The notes under the pieces are model-generated. The model saw nothing but the letters and a program-made list of their open reading frames with translations. It did not search any database and was not told the DNA's origin. 64,000 bases of DNA, from contig NZ_WLYI01000007.1 of the NCBI RefSeq assembly GCF_009707515.1, positions 62,001 to 126,000 of the forward strand. Reading direction: 5' to 3'. Positions 26,396 to 36,685 of this stretch are shown here, in pieces. How positions within the stretch are numbered: the stretch's first letter is position 1; each line of letters begins with the position of its first letter. The stretch is from Pseudomonas karstica (GTDB lineage: Bacteria; Pseudomonadota; Gammaproteobacteria; Pseudomonadales; Pseudomonadaceae). Both the position numbers and the translations under genes were made by a program.

Positions 26396-26554
26396 ACCGG
26401 TCTCTGTGGGAGCGAGCAGGGCAGTATAGAAAGACTTGGCCAGTGGAAGGCAAGGGGGTTTTCGGGAATTGCCATGGTGGCAATTCAGTTTCAGTTAAGT
26501 TGCGATGGTTACCGTGCTCTGCGTAGGAACAACATCCTGAAACGGAGACTTATC

Positions 26555-26863
26555 ATGAAATTCCTCACAGCACTGGCCGCCGCCAGTATCATTGCTTCGG
26601 CCGCCGGTCTGGCACAGGCCCGGGATGTGGGGCCCGACGAAGCGCTGAAACTGCCCGGCGCTGTTACTATTGTTGCGTTCGATCAGCTTGAGGCCACGGC
26701 GTTGGCCCTGCATCCCGGCTCCATGTTGCAGGAAACCGATCTGGACGAGGAGTACGGCAGGTACCTTTATCAGGTCGAATTGCGCGACGCCAATGGTGTC
26801 GAGTGGGACGTGGAGTTAGATGTGCTCACCGGGCAAGTTCTCAAGAACCATCAGGATACGTAA
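26555..26863 (+). CDS. PepSY-domain periplasmic protein (first of a tandem pair)
   Basis: 102 residues with a signal peptide ending near AQA-RD (residue 24) and a PepSY-like domain (YLYQVELRDANGVEWDVELDVLTGQVL). It has a good ribosome site (ACGGAG, 8 bases). PepSY domains are known in inhibitors and envelope sensors. The following gene encodes a similar protein and starts on its stop codon, and a two-component system follows, suggesting a periplasmic sensing role. Confidence 0.85.
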   Translation: MKFLTALAAASIIASAAGLAQARDVGPDEALKLPGAVTIVAFDQLEATALALHPGSMLQETDLDEEYGRYLYQVELRDANGVEWDVELDVLTGQVLKNHQDT

Positions 26864-27177
26864 TGAAGGTAAATCTACGCGCCGGCAGTCGGGCGGCGTT
26901 GGTGCTCCTGGTTTTTTGCTCAAGCCTGGCAGCCAGGGACCTCAATCAGGACGAAGCCTTGGCGCTGCGCCAGCAAGGTGTGATTCTGCCGCTGGAGCAA
27001 CTGCTGCAGCAGGCCATGGCACGTCATCCCGGGTCCAGGCTATTGGAGGCCGAGCTTGAGAAAAAACACGGGCAGTACGCCTATGAAGTGGAGCTTGTCA
27101 CCACCGAGGGCGTGGTTCGGGAAATCAAGTTGGACGCGACCTCTGGCGCCCTGCTCAAAGATAAGGAAGATGATTGA
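26863..27177 (+). CDS. PepSY-domain periplasmic protein (second of a tandem pair)
   Basis: 104 residues: a signal sequence with hydrophobic core [13 protein letters not shown], then a PepSY-like domain ([27 protein letters not shown]). It aligns with its neighbour over EALxL, RHPGSxL, and YxYxVEL, so the pair looks like a tandem duplication. Starts one base inside the previous stop and its own stop overlaps the response regulator start. Confidence 0.85.
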   Translation: MKVNLRAGSRAALVLLVFCSSLAARDLNQDEALALRQQGVILPLEQLLQQAMARHPGSRLLEAELEKKHGQYAYEVELVTTEGVVREIKLDATSGALLKDKEDD

Positions 27178-27845
27178 TGCGCCTGCTTCTGGTGGAAGAC
27201 AACGTACCCTTGGCCGATGAAGTGTTGGCCGGTCTCCAGCGCCAGGGGTATGCCGTCGACTGGCTGGCGGATGGGCGCGATGCGGCTTATCAGGGGCGCA
27301 GCGAGCCTTATGACTTGATCATTCTCGACCTTGGCCTGCCCGGGTTACCTGGGTTGGAAGTCCTGGCCCAATGGCGCGCAGCCGGGTTGGCCACGCCGGT
27401 CTTGATCCTGACCGCGCGCGACTCCTGGGCCGAACGCATCGAAGGGCTCAAGGCCGGTGCCGACGATTACCTGAGCAAACCCTTTCATCCCGAAGAGCTG
27501 CACCTGCGTATCCAGGCCTTGCTGCGTCGCTCCCACGGCCAAGCTAACCAGCCGACCCTGCAGGCCGCCGGCTTGCATCTCGACGAGGGGCGCCAGTGCG
27601 TCATTCGCGAGGGTACGGAAATCCAGCTGACCGCCGCCGAGTTTCGCTTGTTGCGTTATTTCATGCTGCACCCCGAGCAGATTCTGTCTAAAAGCCACTT
27701 GGCCGAACATTTATACGACGGTGAAACCGAACGCGACTCCAACGTGCTGGAGGTCCACGTCAACCACCTGCGACGCAAGCTGGGCCGTAGCGTGATCGAA
27801 ACCCGCCGCGGCCAGGGCTACCTGTTTGGCGCCAGTAAGGCGTGA
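27177..27845 (+). CDS. Two-component response regulator, OmpR/PhoB family
   Basis: 222 residues. Receiver domain with phosphoacceptor Asp51 ([10 protein letters not shown]), acidic pair at Glu7/Asp8 and Lys101, then a winged-helix DNA-binding domain (about 130-220; [19 protein letters not shown]). Start ATG at 27177 has AAGGA upstream and overlaps the PepSY stop; the histidine kinase starts with GTG inside its stop. The most likely targets are the PepSY genes and this operon itself. Confidence 0.93.
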   Translation: MRLLLVEDNVPLADEVLAGLQRQGYAVDWLADGRDAAYQGRSEPYDLIILDLGLPGLPGLEVLAQWRAAGLATPVLILTARDSWAERIEGLKAGADDYLSKPFHPEELHLRIQALLRRSHGQANQPTLQAAGLHLDEGRQCVIREGTEIQLTAAEFRLLRYFMLHPEQILSKSHLAEHLYDGETERDSNVLEVHVNHLRRKLGRSVIETRRGQGYLFGASKA

Positions 27846-29161
27846 AGTCCATTCAGCGGCGGTTGAGCCTGGGGTTGGTCAGCGTCATGGTGATCATTGG
27901 CCTGGTGCTGGCACAAACCAGCCTGTGGCTGTTTGAAATGGGCTTGCAGCGCTACCTGGAAGCGGGTTTGCGCAACGACAGCGAAAACCTGCTGGTCGCG
28001 CTGGTGCGGGGGCCTACGGGTGTGCAACTGGATGAGCAGCGACTGTCACCGGCTTATCAGCGCCCGTTTTCCGGGCACTATTTCCGGATTGACTTTCCCG
28101 ACGCCCATTGGCGATCTCGCTCGTTGTGGGACCAGGAACTGCCGCAATTGCCTCAGGCCGGGCTCAAGGGCAACCTGCAACTAGGACCGGAAGGCCAGCA
28201 ACTGCTGGTGTTGCGCTCGGATTACAAGCGCTTCGGACGAGCGATTTCCATCAGCGTGGCCCAGGATTACACGCCGGTCAGGGAGAGCTTTCGCCTGATG
28301 CGTCAGATTGGCCTGGTCCTCGGGTTGGCGGCGCTGTTGCTGATCCTGATCCTGCAACGTGTCACTGTGCGCCGGGCTCTGCGCCCCCTGGAAACCGCCC
28401 GCGAACAGATTGCCCAACTACAGCAAGGACAGCGTTCGCAACTGGGCACCCAGGTGCCTTTGGAGCTTGAGCCCCTGGTGGCTCAGATCAACCATTTGCT
28501 GGCCCATACCGAAGACAGTCTGAAGCGTTCGCGCAATGCCCTGGGCAATCTCGGTCATGCCTTGAAAACCCCATTGGCGGTGTTGCTGAGCGTGGCATCC
28601 AGTGAGCAGCTCAAGGATCATCCACACGTGAGCAAACTCTTGCGCGAGCAGCTTGAGCAAATCAAACAACGACTCAACCGTGAACTCAATCGCGCACGCC
28701 TGGCTGGCGAGACCTTGCCCGGCGCCTTGTTTGACTGCGATGGGGAATTGCCGGGTTTGCTGGCGACCTTGAACATGATCCACGGCGAGCATCTGGAGTT
28801 GAGTTATCGCGCACGGCCTGGCCTGTGCTTACCCTGGGACCGCGAAGACTTGCTGGAACTGCTGGGCAATTTGTTGGATAACGCCTGCAAATGGGCGGAT
28901 GCCGAGGTGGTACTTCGCATCGATGAAGTTGAGGATGGTTTTCGCCTGAGTGTCGAGGACGATGGTCCGGGCATTCCCGAGTCCCAGCGCGACCAGGTGT
29001 TCAGTCGTGGCACACGCCTGGATGAACAGACCGCTGGCCATGGCCTGGGGCTGGGTATCGTGCGGGATATCGTCGAGGTGTGGGGCGGGCGGTTGCACTT
29101 GCAGGAAAGCGAGTGGGGTGGATTGAAGGTGGTGATTGAGTTGCCGAGGCGCCAGGGCTGA
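27842..29161 (+). CDS. Two-component sensor histidine kinase
   Basis: 439 residues, GTG start overlapping the regulator stop by four bases. Membrane segments at about residues 8-32 and 155-173 bracket a periplasmic sensor of about 120 residues. HAMP-like linker, then the H box with His239 ([12 protein letters not shown]) and an ATPase domain with [17 protein letters not shown] and GLGLGIV. It should phosphorylate the upstream regulator. The signal is unknown; PepSY neighbours suggest a cation or envelope cue (inference). Confidence 0.92.
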   Translation: MKSIQRRLSLGLVSVMVIIGLVLAQTSLWLFEMGLQRYLEAGLRNDSENLLVALVRGPTGVQLDEQRLSPAYQRPFSGHYFRIDFPDAHWRSRSLWDQELPQLPQAGLKGNLQLGPEGQQLLVLRSDYKRFGRAISISVAQDYTPVRESFRLMRQIGLVLGLAALLLILILQRVTVRRALRPLETAREQIAQLQQGQRSQLGTQVPLELEPLVAQINHLLAHTEDSLKRSRNALGNLGHALKTPLAVLLSVASSEQLKDHPHVSKLLREQLEQIKQRLNRELNRARLAGETLPGALFDCDGELPGLLATLNMIHGEHLELSYRARPGLCLPWDREDLLELLGNLLDNACKWADAEVVLRIDEVEDGFRLSVEDDGPGIPESQRDQVFSRGTRLDEQTAGHGLGLGIVRDIVEVWGGRLHLQESEWGGLKVVIELPRRQG

Positions 29162-29435
29162 GTTTCCCTGGTTGTATTGTGGGTCCCGGCTCCCCTATAG
29201 GGTTTTCGCCATAAAGACGTTTTATGTCGGCCAATCAAACCTTGAACTGATCCATCAACCCCAACTGCTGGTTGGACAGGTCTTCGTCTTTGACATGACG
29301 CCCCGCCTGCTGCAAAGTGCGCGCCCTCTAATAAAACGCTTTTTAAGCCTGCATTCCGGCAGTCGCTCGCGACGCTGCCCTGGCGCAGGCATGCCCGTGT
29401 TTTGCTGTTTCATAGCTTTCTGTCTTGAGGTAACC

Positions 29436-30758
29436 ATGATTAATGCAGTAATCGCCGCGGTCGGCACCATGCTGGTGCTCAGCCTGTCCCGCGTGCATGT
29501 GGTCATCGCTATTATTGTCGGTGCCCTCGTGGGTGGCCTGACCGGTGGCCTGGGCATCGATGCGACGCTCAAGGCGTTCAACAGTGGCCTTGGAGGCGGC
29601 GCTACCGTGGCGTTGTCCTACGCGTTGCTCGGTGCTTTCGCGGTTGCGATTGCCAAGTCAGGCCTGGCCCATGCCCTGGCGGACAAGGCCTTGCTGCTGG
29701 TGGGCCGCCAGGAGACCAACGGTGGTAGCCACGTAAAGTGGCTGTTGATCGGCCTGCTCGGGGTAGTTGCCATTGCCTCGCAGAACATTCTGCCGATCCA
29801 CATCGCCTTTATCCCACTGTTGGTGCCACCGCTGTTATATGTGCTGACCAAGCTGCAGCTGGACCGCCGCTTGATCGCCTGCGTCATGACCTTCGGCTTG
29901 ATCACTCCCTACATGTTCCTGCCCGTGGGCTTCGGTAATATCTTTCTCAATCAGATCCTACTGGCTAACGTCGCCAAGAGCGGCGTGGATATCAGTCAGG
30001 TCAACGTCACCCATGCCATGGGCCTCCCGGCGCTGGGCATGGTGTTCGGCCTGCTGGTGGCAGTCTTTATCAGCTACCGCAAGAAACGCGTGTACGACCT
30101 GGAAAAAATCGAACGGGTCGAACAGGTCGTGGTGCAATACAACCCCTTGACCCTTCTGGTGGCTGGCCTGGCGATTGCCTCGGCGTTCATTATTCAGTTG
30201 TGGCTGGACTCGATGATCATCGGCGCCCTGGCCGGGTTCCTGATTTTCTCGGTGTCGGGCATTGTGCGTTGGCGCGAAACCGATGACCTGTTTACCGAAG
30301 GCATGAAGATGATGGCGATGATCGGTTTTATCATGATCGCCGCCTCGGGTTTTGCCGAAGTACTCAAGGCCACCGGTGAGGTACAGGCCCTGGTAGAAGC
30401 GTCCGCCGCGCTTATCGGTCATAGCCGCCCAATGGGCGCCTTGTTGATGTTGCTGGTGGGGTTGTTGGTGACCATGGGCATTGGCTCGTCGTTCTCCACC
30501 GTACCGATTCTGGCGGCGATCTTCGTGCCGTTGTGTGTGCAACTGGGGTTCAGCCCGCTGGCCATCGTGTGTATCGTCGGGACTGCCGGGGCCTTGGGTG
30601 ATGCAGGCTCGCCGGCATCCGATTCCACACTGGGGCCGACCTCGGGTTTGAACGTCGATGGTCAGCATCACCATATCTGGGACACCGTGGTGCCAACGTT
30701 CCTGCACTACAACCTGCCATTGCTGGCCTTTGGCTGGTTTGCCGCATTGACCCTGTGA
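29436..30758 (+). CDS. Na+/H+ antiporter-family membrane protein (YuiF-like)
   Basis: 440 residues with about eleven membrane segments. Segments such as [27 protein letters not shown] are typical of this Na_H_antiport_2/GntP-like family. The ATG at 29436 has GAGG five bases upstream. Expected role: exchange of sodium for protons, or carboxylate transport in distantly related members. It stands alone, 274 bases after the histidine kinase. Family placement is by motif, not by search. Confidence 0.72.
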   Translation: MINAVIAAVGTMLVLSLSRVHVVIAIIVGALVGGLTGGLGIDATLKAFNSGLGGGATVALSYALLGAFAVAIAKSGLAHALADKALLLVGRQETNGGSHVKWLLIGLLGVVAIASQNILPIHIAFIPLLVPPLLYVLTKLQLDRRLIACVMTFGLITPYMFLPVGFGNIFLNQILLANVAKSGVDISQVNVTHAMGLPALGMVFGLLVAVFISYRKKRVYDLEKIERVEQVVVQYNPLTLLVAGLAIASAFIIQLWLDSMIIGALAGFLIFSVSGIVRWRETDDLFTEGMKMMAMIGFIMIAASGFAEVLKATGEVQALVEASAALIGHSRPMGALLMLLVGLLVTMGIGSSFSTVPILAAIFVPLCVQLGFSPLAIVCIVGTAGALGDAGSPASDSTLGPTSGLNVDGQHHHIWDTVVPTFLHYNLPLLAFGWFAALTL

Positions 30759-30832
30759 TGCTCCTTCGGTCCTACAGTTTTTGTGCGCCTGGCCGTTAAC
30801 CTCTCAAGTTGCCCCTATAAGAGAGAAAAGCC

Positions 30833-32512
30833 ATGCGCCTTAGCCTGAAGGCCAAAGTGTTGTCCCTTGCGGTATTGCCTGTCTTGCTGTTCGCCGTGGT
30901 CATCAGCTTGACCATGGTATGGATTCTCCAGGAGCAAGCCCATAAAGAGGTCGAAGAGACCCGTCAAGACTTGCTCAATGACGCCAAGGCCACCTTGCAA
31001 AGTTATGTGCAGGTAGCCCTGACCACCATCAAGCCAATCTATGATGCCGCGGCGCCGGGTGATACGGCGGCGCGGACGCAGGTGGTCAAGTTGCTGTCCA
31101 ACACCGGTTACGGAAAGGATGGCTATTTCTTCGGCTACGACTCCGAAACCATTCGCTTGTTCAAGGGCAATAGCCCCGACGGCGTGGGCAAGAGCTTCAA
31201 GGGTAACCAGGATCCCAACGGTGTTTATGTCAACCGGGACTTGGTGAAAGTGGGCAAGGACGGCACCCATTATTTGCAATACAGCTCGACCCTGCCGGGT
31301 CAAACCGAGCTGGTACCCAAGCTGGGTTATACCGAGTACCTGCCCAAGTGGGACATGGTCATTGGTTCCTCGGTGAACCTGGACGGTATTGACGCCCAGG
31401 TCGCCGAAGTCGAGGCCAAGGTGAACGATCGCCTGGACGGTGTGCTACTGAGCATTATCGGGATCGCCGTGGTGGTGGTGCTGGTGATTGCCTCCGTGGG
31501 CATGCTGGTGGCCAATACCATCTTGCGGCCGCTGCACCTGATGAAGGTCAACCTCGATGACATTGCCGCGGGTGAGGGCGACTTGACCCGGCGCCTGGCA
31601 ATTACCAGTCAGGATGAGCTGGGAGAGCTGGCGGGCTCGTTCAACCGGTTTGTCGACAAGATCCACGGCCTGGTGCGCCAGATTACCGAGATGACCTCGC
31701 AGCTCACGGGCCTGGTCAGCCAGGTGGCCGACCAGGCCCATCGCTCGGAACAGGCAATGGAACGCCAGCGCCAGGAGACTGATCAAGTGGCTACCGCCAT
31801 CAATGAGATGTCTTCGGCCGCCCATGAAGTGGCCCGCAGTGCCCAGGGCGCGGCCGTTGCGGCGCAGCAGACCGACGCCGAAGGCCAGGCCGCCAAGCGT
31901 GTGGTGGATGGCAGCATTGCGCAGATTCATGCGCTGGTCAGCGACATTCGCAGCAGCGGCGTATCCCTGGACAGTTTGCAGCAGGATGTATCCTCGATTG
32001 TCAGCGTCCTCGGAGTGATCCGTTCGATTGCCGAGCAGACCAACCTGCTGGCCCTCAACGCAGCGATTGAAGCGGCGCGGGCAGGCGAGGCCGGGCGTGG
32101 TTTTGCGGTAGTAGCCGATGAAGTGCGGGCCCTTGCCAGTCGGACCCAGCAAAGCACCCAGGAAATCCAGGGCATGATCGACCGCCTGCAAAAAGGCACC
32201 GAGGCCGCCGTGGAATCCATGCGCCGCTCCAGCGACGCCGGCGATGGCACCTCGGCCCAGGCCAATGAAGCCGGGGCGTCCCTGGACACCATGGCTCAGT
32301 TGATTGGCACCATCAACTCGATGAACGCACAGATTGCCAGCGCTGCCGAAGAGCAGACTGCCGTAGCTGAAGAGATCAACCGCAGCGTGCATCAGATTGC
32401 CGTGGCGGTAGACAGCGTGGCCGATGAAACCCAGTTGGGCGCACAGACCTCTCGCAGCCTGGCGGACCTGGGCCAGCGGCTGGGCAAGTTGGTGGGGCAG
32501 TTCAGGATCTGA
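30833..32512 (+). CDS. Methyl-accepting chemotaxis protein with sCache-type sensor
   Basis: 559 residues. Membrane segment at about 9-32, periplasmic single Cache domain (about 35-200, with [15 protein letters not shown] and [18 protein letters not shown]), second segment about 205-230, HAMP (230-280), then the signalling coiled coil with the hairpin tip [21 protein letters not shown]. No C-terminal CheR-binding pentapeptide. Single Cache domains commonly bind small organic acids. Its ligand is unknown. Confidence 0.93.
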   Translation: MRLSLKAKVLSLAVLPVLLFAVVISLTMVWILQEQAHKEVEETRQDLLNDAKATLQSYVQVALTTIKPIYDAAAPGDTAARTQVVKLLSNTGYGKDGYFFGYDSETIRLFKGNSPDGVGKSFKGNQDPNGVYVNRDLVKVGKDGTHYLQYSSTLPGQTELVPKLGYTEYLPKWDMVIGSSVNLDGIDAQVAEVEAKVNDRLDGVLLSIIGIAVVVVLVIASVGMLVANTILRPLHLMKVNLDDIAAGEGDLTRRLAITSQDELGELAGSFNRFVDKIHGLVRQITEMTSQLTGLVSQVADQAHRSEQAMERQRQETDQVATAINEMSSAAHEVARSAQGAAVAAQQTDAEGQAAKRVVDGSIAQIHALVSDIRSSGVSLDSLQQDVSSIVSVLGVIRSIAEQTNLLALNAAIEAARAGEAGRGFAVVADEVRALASRTQQSTQEIQGMIDRLQKGTEAAVESMRRSSDAGDGTSAQANEAGASLDTMAQLIGTINSMNAQIASAAEEQTAVAEEINRSVHQIAVAVDSVADETQLGAQTSRSLADLGQRLGKLVGQFRI

Positions 32513-32716
32513 CCCCTCGGTTCTCGGTCTTTGAGAAAACTCATCGGTCTGGCGTTGTGAGGCGCGACATTGACCACCCCGTAGAAACGCTTGTCCTGGG
32601 CGCAGGGCAGGCGTTATTGATCTGGGTATCTAAAGAAAAGGGCACTCGCGGGATTTGCAGTGGACTAAATACCAAGGGGCGCTGGGCTTCCTGTGTTTTT
32701 CTGCCACGGATCGAAC

Positions 32717-33778
32717 ATGAACCAAACCAACCTGCAATTCAAAACCCTGGTGCTACTACTGGTCCTGGTGACTATCGCTTTCTTCTGGATTCTGCTGCCG
32801 TTCTATGGCGCGGTGTTCTGGGCAATCATTCTGGGGATTATCTTCGCGCCGATGCAGCGGCGCTTGCAGGTGCGGTTCGGCTGGAACCGCAATCTGACGT
32901 CGCTGTGCACCTTGAGTGCTTGCCTGGTGGTCGCCATTTTACCGGTGATCATCACCAGCACCTTGCTGGTGCAGGAAGGGGCGATACTTTACAAGAACAT
33001 CGAGAGCGGCAAGCTGGACATCGCTGGCTACCTTGAGCAATTCAAGAACGTGTTGCCGTCATACTTCCAGCACCTGCTGGACCGCTTTGGCATGGGAAAC
33101 CTGGAGGGGTTGCGGGAAAAGATCGTCAAGGGAGCCATGCAAGGCAGCCAATTTTTCGCTACCCAGGCGTTCAGCTTCGGGCAGGGGACTTTTGACTTCC
33201 TGGTGAGCTTTTTTGTCATGTTGTATTTGCTGTTCTTCCTGCTGCGCGATGGCCCCCAACTGGTGCGTAAGGTGCGCACGGCGGTGCCGTTGGCCGAGCC
33301 GCAAAAGCGACGGTTGCAGCTCAAGTTCAACCGGGTGGTGCGTGCCACGGTCAAGGGCAACGTTTTAGTGGCCGTCACTCAAGGGGTCTTGGGCGGCTTG
33401 ATCTTCTGGTTCCTGGACATTCCCAGCGCGTTGCTCTGGGCGGTGCTAATGGCGTTTCTATCACTATTGCCGGCGGTGGGTGCCGGTATTGTCTGGGTAC
33501 CGGTGGCAGTCTACTTTTTGCTCAGTGGTTCGATCTGGCAAGGCGTAGTGCTGGTGCTGTTCGGGGTGTTTGTCATCGGCCTGGTGGACAACCTGCTAAG
33601 ACCGATCCTGGTGGGTAAGGACACCAAAATGCCTGACTACCTGATCCTGATCTCGACCCTGGGCGGGCTCGCGATCTTTGGCCTCAACGGATTTGTCATC
33701 GGGCCGCTGATTGCCGCACTGTTCATATCCAGTTGGGCGCTGTTTGTCGAAGCCAAGCCGAGGGTGATATTGCCTTGA
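32717..33778 (+). CDS. AI-2E family transporter
   Basis: 353 residues, about eight membrane segments, with the family features FVIGPLIAALF near the C-terminus and LVDNLLRPILVG. Members were linked to export of AI-2 and related to Na+ exchange, but substrate is often unknown. The start ATG follows a short ACGGAT element; an in-frame start at 32693 is possible. Confidence 0.85.
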   Translation: MNQTNLQFKTLVLLLVLVTIAFFWILLPFYGAVFWAIILGIIFAPMQRRLQVRFGWNRNLTSLCTLSACLVVAILPVIITSTLLVQEGAILYKNIESGKLDIAGYLEQFKNVLPSYFQHLLDRFGMGNLEGLREKIVKGAMQGSQFFATQAFSFGQGTFDFLVSFFVMLYLLFFLLRDGPQLVRKVRTAVPLAEPQKRRLQLKFNRVVRATVKGNVLVAVTQGVLGGLIFWFLDIPSALLWAVLMAFLSLLPAVGAGIVWVPVAVYFLLSGSIWQGVVLVLFGVFVIGLVDNLLRPILVGKDTKMPDYLILISTLGGLAIFGLNGFVIGPLIAALFISSWALFVEAKPRVILP

Positions 33779-33793
33779 GCTTCAAGCTTTGAG

Positions 33794-33961
33794 CTAGTGG
33801 CTTGTAGCTTGCAGCTGCTTCTGGGCATCTGGCAGTGAGGTGAGCGGGCCGCTGATGGGCTCGCCATTGCGTACCAGGTACCAGCAGGCGAGCAGGCCCT
33901 GTTCTCTGAGGGGCGCGGGAACCGCGCTGCCGATGACGGACATGATTTGGACAGTGGGCAT
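33794..33961 (-). CDS. Small protein, 55 residues
   Basis: Unannotated size class. The start at 33961 has GGAGG five bases upstream; an ATG at 33973 in frame is possible. Translation begins MPTVQIMSVIG and contains ACWYLVRNGEPISGP, which gives a compact beta-strand-like segment. I recall similar small proteins in other pseudomonads but cannot name a family. It lies convergent to the AI-2E gene, with the two stops 16 bases apart. Confidence 0.62.
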   Translation of the reverse strand: MPTVQIMSVIGSAVPAPLREQGLLACWYLVRNGEPISGPLTSLPDAQKQLQATSH

Positions 33962-34074
33962 ATTGGCCTCCATTACTCTATGGAGGTCACCTTACGGTTC
34001 ACCGGCCTTAAGGAAAAATCACCCTGCTCGATAGTCGACATCACCGTTACCGGGGCATTGGTGCGTGGTTGCGA

Positions 34075-34269
34075 TCACTCGACCACTTGATCGAGCATGT
34101 GCACCACTTCCTGTTCGTTGAGCAGCCCCTTGTGCACCAGGTTTTGCGCCAGCAACGACAGGAACTTGGCACAGCGGTGGCCTTCCAGGTGCTTGAGTTC
34201 GGTCAAGGCACTGTAGACCTTGCTGGATGTGCAGAGGCCGGCAGTACGGTGCGGGTTTTGTGTAGGCAT
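34075..34269 (-). CDS. Small hypothetical protein, 64 residues
   Basis: Starts MPTQNPHRTAGLCTS, then a helical segment (YSALTELKHLEGHRCAKFLSLLAQNLVHKGLLNEQEVVHMLDQVVE). AAGGA lies nine bases upstream. Composition and helical periodicity suggest a real gene. A palindrome (34319-34341) about 50 bases upstream may be its operator. Function unknown. Confidence 0.65.
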   Translation of the reverse strand: MPTQNPHRTAGLCTSSKVYSALTELKHLEGHRCAKFLSLLAQNLVHKGLLNEQEVVHMLDQVVE

Positions 34270-34318
34270 GGGCGGCCGTCCTTGTTGTTATTGGGTGGAC
34301 ACTTTTGATAGTGGGAGC

Positions 34319-34341
34319 CTGTCATGACACAAACATGACAG
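34319..34341. promoter_or_regulatory. Perfect eight-base inverted repeat, possible operator
   Basis: CTGTCATG, seven bases, CATGACAG. Lies between the 64-residue gene (start 34269) and the terminator of the 34499 gene, in the position of the former's promoter. No known regulator assigned. Confidence 0.45.
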
Positions 34342-34448
34342 CGCCTGCCTGGATAGGGCAAGTGGATATTACGCTCTATGATGTTGGATTCAGTCACAAC
34401 CGCTGTCCTGATAACGACCTTGGCAAGATTTATTCAGACCAGGCGGCC

Positions 34449-34477
34449 AAAAAAGCCCCGCATGTGCTGCGAGGCTT
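34449..34477 (-). terminator. Intrinsic terminator of the PVYV-repeat protein gene
   Basis: Read on the minus strand: stem AAGCCTCGC / GCGGGGCTT with one mismatch, followed by a run of T. It lies 22 bases after the stop of the gene at 34499. Confidence 0.75.
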
Positions 34478-34498
34478 GTTCAGGTGTTTCAGCTTTTG

Positions 34499-34846
34499 TT
34501 ACCAGCCACGACGGTAGTAGCCTTGGTGAGGGCCATAGTAACCACGCGGTGGGCCGTAATAGACCGGCGCCGGGCGGTAATAAACCTGCTGCTGCACATA
34601 CACCGGTGGCGGAGGAGCGTAGTAGACCGGTGGTGGCGCGGCATATACCGGCTGCGGTTGGACATACACCGGTTGCTGCACGTAAACCGGTCGCGACTGG
34701 CTGGCAATTACCGTACCCACGACAGCGGCACCGACAACCGCACCAATGACGGCCGGGCCACCCCAACCACCACCGTGGGCGCTGGCTTGACCTGCTACAG
34801 CGAGTGCACCGATAAGCAAGGCGATCCTGGGGATTTTACGAATCAT
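34499..34846 (-). CDS. Exported protein with glycine-zipper and PVYV repeats
   Basis: 115 residues. Signal peptide (ALLIGALAVAGQASA), then a glycine-rich hydrophobic stretch (AVIGAVVGAAVVGTVIA) that could be a glycine zipper, then repeats rich in Pro, Val and Tyr (PVYVQQPVYVQPQPVY). I chose the second ATG because GAGGA is six bases before it. Likely envelope-associated; role unknown. A clear terminator follows. Confidence 0.75.
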   Translation of the reverse strand: MIRKIPRIALLIGALAVAGQASAHGGGWGGPAVIGAVVGAAVVGTVIASQSRPVYVQQPVYVQPQPVYAAPPPVYYAPPPPVYVQQQVYYRPAPVYYGPPRGYYGPHQGYYRRGW

Positions 34847-35075
34847 GGTCATTCCTCGGTTAGTCCCCTGCGCTTGTGGTCTGCAATCAATAGATTCAAG
34901 GATTGTCGCGGGGATACTTTTAAGACAGTGTCTTTCTGAAAAACAGCACGGCCTTTAGGTAAATGTTGTGTAAGGTCTGTACTGATTGGCTTACATGGTC
35001 TGTGCGACACCATGCCAATGTGCGCGTGTTCCCGTCTATCCAAAACGTCCTGAAAATGGCTTCAAGGAGTTACAC

Positions 35076-35897
35076 ATGCTGATGAACCCCAACAAGGACA
35101 CCCAACTGTGCATGTCACTGTCGGCGCGCCCCGGGAATTTTGGCCTGCGTTTTCACAATCACCTGTATGAACAATTAGGTCTGAACTTCTATTACAAGGC
35201 GTTTAGCAGTCAGGACCTGCCCGGTGCGGTGGGTGGCATTCGTGCCCTGGGTATTCGCGGTTGTGGCGTTTCCATGCCATTCAAGGAGGCATGCATTGCC
35301 CTGGTGGATGAATTGGATGATTCGGCCCGGGCCATCGCCTCGATCAATACCATCGTCAACACTGCCGGGCACCTCAAGGCCTACAACACCGACTACATTG
35401 CCATCGAGCAATTGCTCAACACCCATGCCGTGCCCAAGGAATCGTCTTTTGCCCTGCGCGGCAGCGGCGGGATGGCCAAGGCGGTGGCCAGCGCCTTGCG
35501 CGACGGCGGATATGCCAAGGGGGTGATCGTTGCGCGCAATGAGGGCGCGGGCAGGGCATTGGCGCAAAACCTGGGCTATGAATGGCAAGCGGAACTGGGC
35601 GACCTGCGTCCGCAAATGCTGATCAACGTGACACCCATCGGCATGACCGGTGGCCCGCAAGCTGATCACCTGGCCTTCGACGCCGAGGCCATTGATGCTG
35701 CCGAGACGGTGTTCGATGTGGTGGCGATTCCCGCCGAAACGCCACTGATTGTACGCGGTCGGGCCCAAGGCAAGCAGGTGATCACCGGGTTGGAAGTGAT
35801 CGCGATCCAGGCCTTGGAGCAGTTTGTGCTGTACACCGGTGTAAGGCCCACGAATGAACAGTTTCAGGCGGCGGTAGCGTTCGCGCGGGATAAGTGA
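35076..35897 (+). CDS. Shikimate 5-dehydrogenase-like protein (AroE family)
   Basis: 273 residues. N-terminal substrate domain with SMPFKEAC (Lys of the active site) and NTDYIA (Asp) and a C-terminal NAD(P)-binding domain with RGSGGMAKAVA. AAGGAG lies seven bases before the start. The divergence from canonical AroE (GVSMPFKE instead of VTVPFKE) suggests a paralogue, perhaps for quinate or a related hydroxy acid. It is a single gene here. Confidence 0.83.
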   Translation: MLMNPNKDTQLCMSLSARPGNFGLRFHNHLYEQLGLNFYYKAFSSQDLPGAVGGIRALGIRGCGVSMPFKEACIALVDELDDSARAIASINTIVNTAGHLKAYNTDYIAIEQLLNTHAVPKESSFALRGSGGMAKAVASALRDGGYAKGVIVARNEGAGRALAQNLGYEWQAELGDLRPQMLINVTPIGMTGGPQADHLAFDAEAIDAAETVFDVVAIPAETPLIVRGRAQGKQVITGLEVIAIQALEQFVLYTGVRPTNEQFQAAVAFARDK

Positions 35898-35913
35898 TGG
35901 GCTGCATTCGGCG

Positions 35914-36561
35914 TTACTCCAGCCGCGCCAGTCGCTCTTCCAGCGCCGCGATCCGTGCTTCCAGTTCTTCGATGCGCTCCAGCGAGACGCCGCTGCTGGC
36001 GCCGCGCTCAACCGGATTGCCGCGCGCCGCGAGGATCGCCTCGATATCCGCCGGATCGCCCAGGGCATGCATATAGCGATCTTCCCGCTGGCCCGACTGG
36101 CGCGGCAACAACAACGCCAGCCCGCGGGCGATCAGGCGCTCCAGTTGATGCACTACCTGCTCGGCATCTTCAAAGTCATGCATGCGGCCGCTACGGGTCA
36201 GCAACTCATTGACGGTTTGCGGGCCGCGCAGGCATAACAAGCCGATGAGGATCACTTGGGCCGGCACCAACTCCAGCGCCTTGTCCACCCGATGTTCCCA
36301 GCGGTCAGCACGACTGCCCATCACCAGTCGGGTAAAGCCGCGCCCCTCGAGGGCTCGCAGGCTTTGGCCGACCTGGCCTTGGCTGAGGTTCATCACCGGT
36401 TCCCGGCTGGTTTTCTGGTTGCAGGCGATCACCAGCGCATTGAGGGTCAGCGGGTAGGTTTCCGGGCTGGTGGCCTGCTTTTCGATCAGGCTGCCCAGGA
36501 TGCGGATTTCCGCGCTGTTCAGGCGTGGCTCGTCGGACGTGGTGTCGTGCTCGGTGGTCAT
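35914..36561 (-). CDS. yceH: YceH family protein (DUF480)
   Basis: 215 residues, with two winged-helix domains: [16 protein letters not shown] and [24 protein letters not shown] are the conserved DUF480 start, and [21 protein letters not shown] the second. A C-terminal coiled coil ([17 protein letters not shown]). GGGAAAG precedes the start. Function not established. Confidence 0.93.
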   Translation of the reverse strand: MTTEHDTTSDEPRLNSAEIRILGSLIEKQATSPETYPLTLNALVIACNQKTSREPVMNLSQGQVGQSLRALEGRGFTRLVMGSRADRWEHRVDKALELVPAQVILIGLLCLRGPQTVNELLTRSGRMHDFEDAEQVVHQLERLIARGLALLLPRQSGQREDRYMHALGDPADIEAILAARGNPVERGASSGVSLERIEELEARIAALEERLARLE

Positions 36562-36685
36562 CGCGCTTTCCCTATGCAGTGAACCCACTAGCCTAATCCT
36601 GAAAAAATAAAAGACAAGCGGTGCCGGCGGCGAGCGGGTCTATAATCGCCGCTGTTCAAACCCTGTAACCACTGTCGAGACTGTC

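Noticed and set aside
26405..26419. Half of a REP-like motif (GTGGGAGCGAGCAGG)
   Set aside because: The second palindrome arm is missing, so it is not a full REP element.
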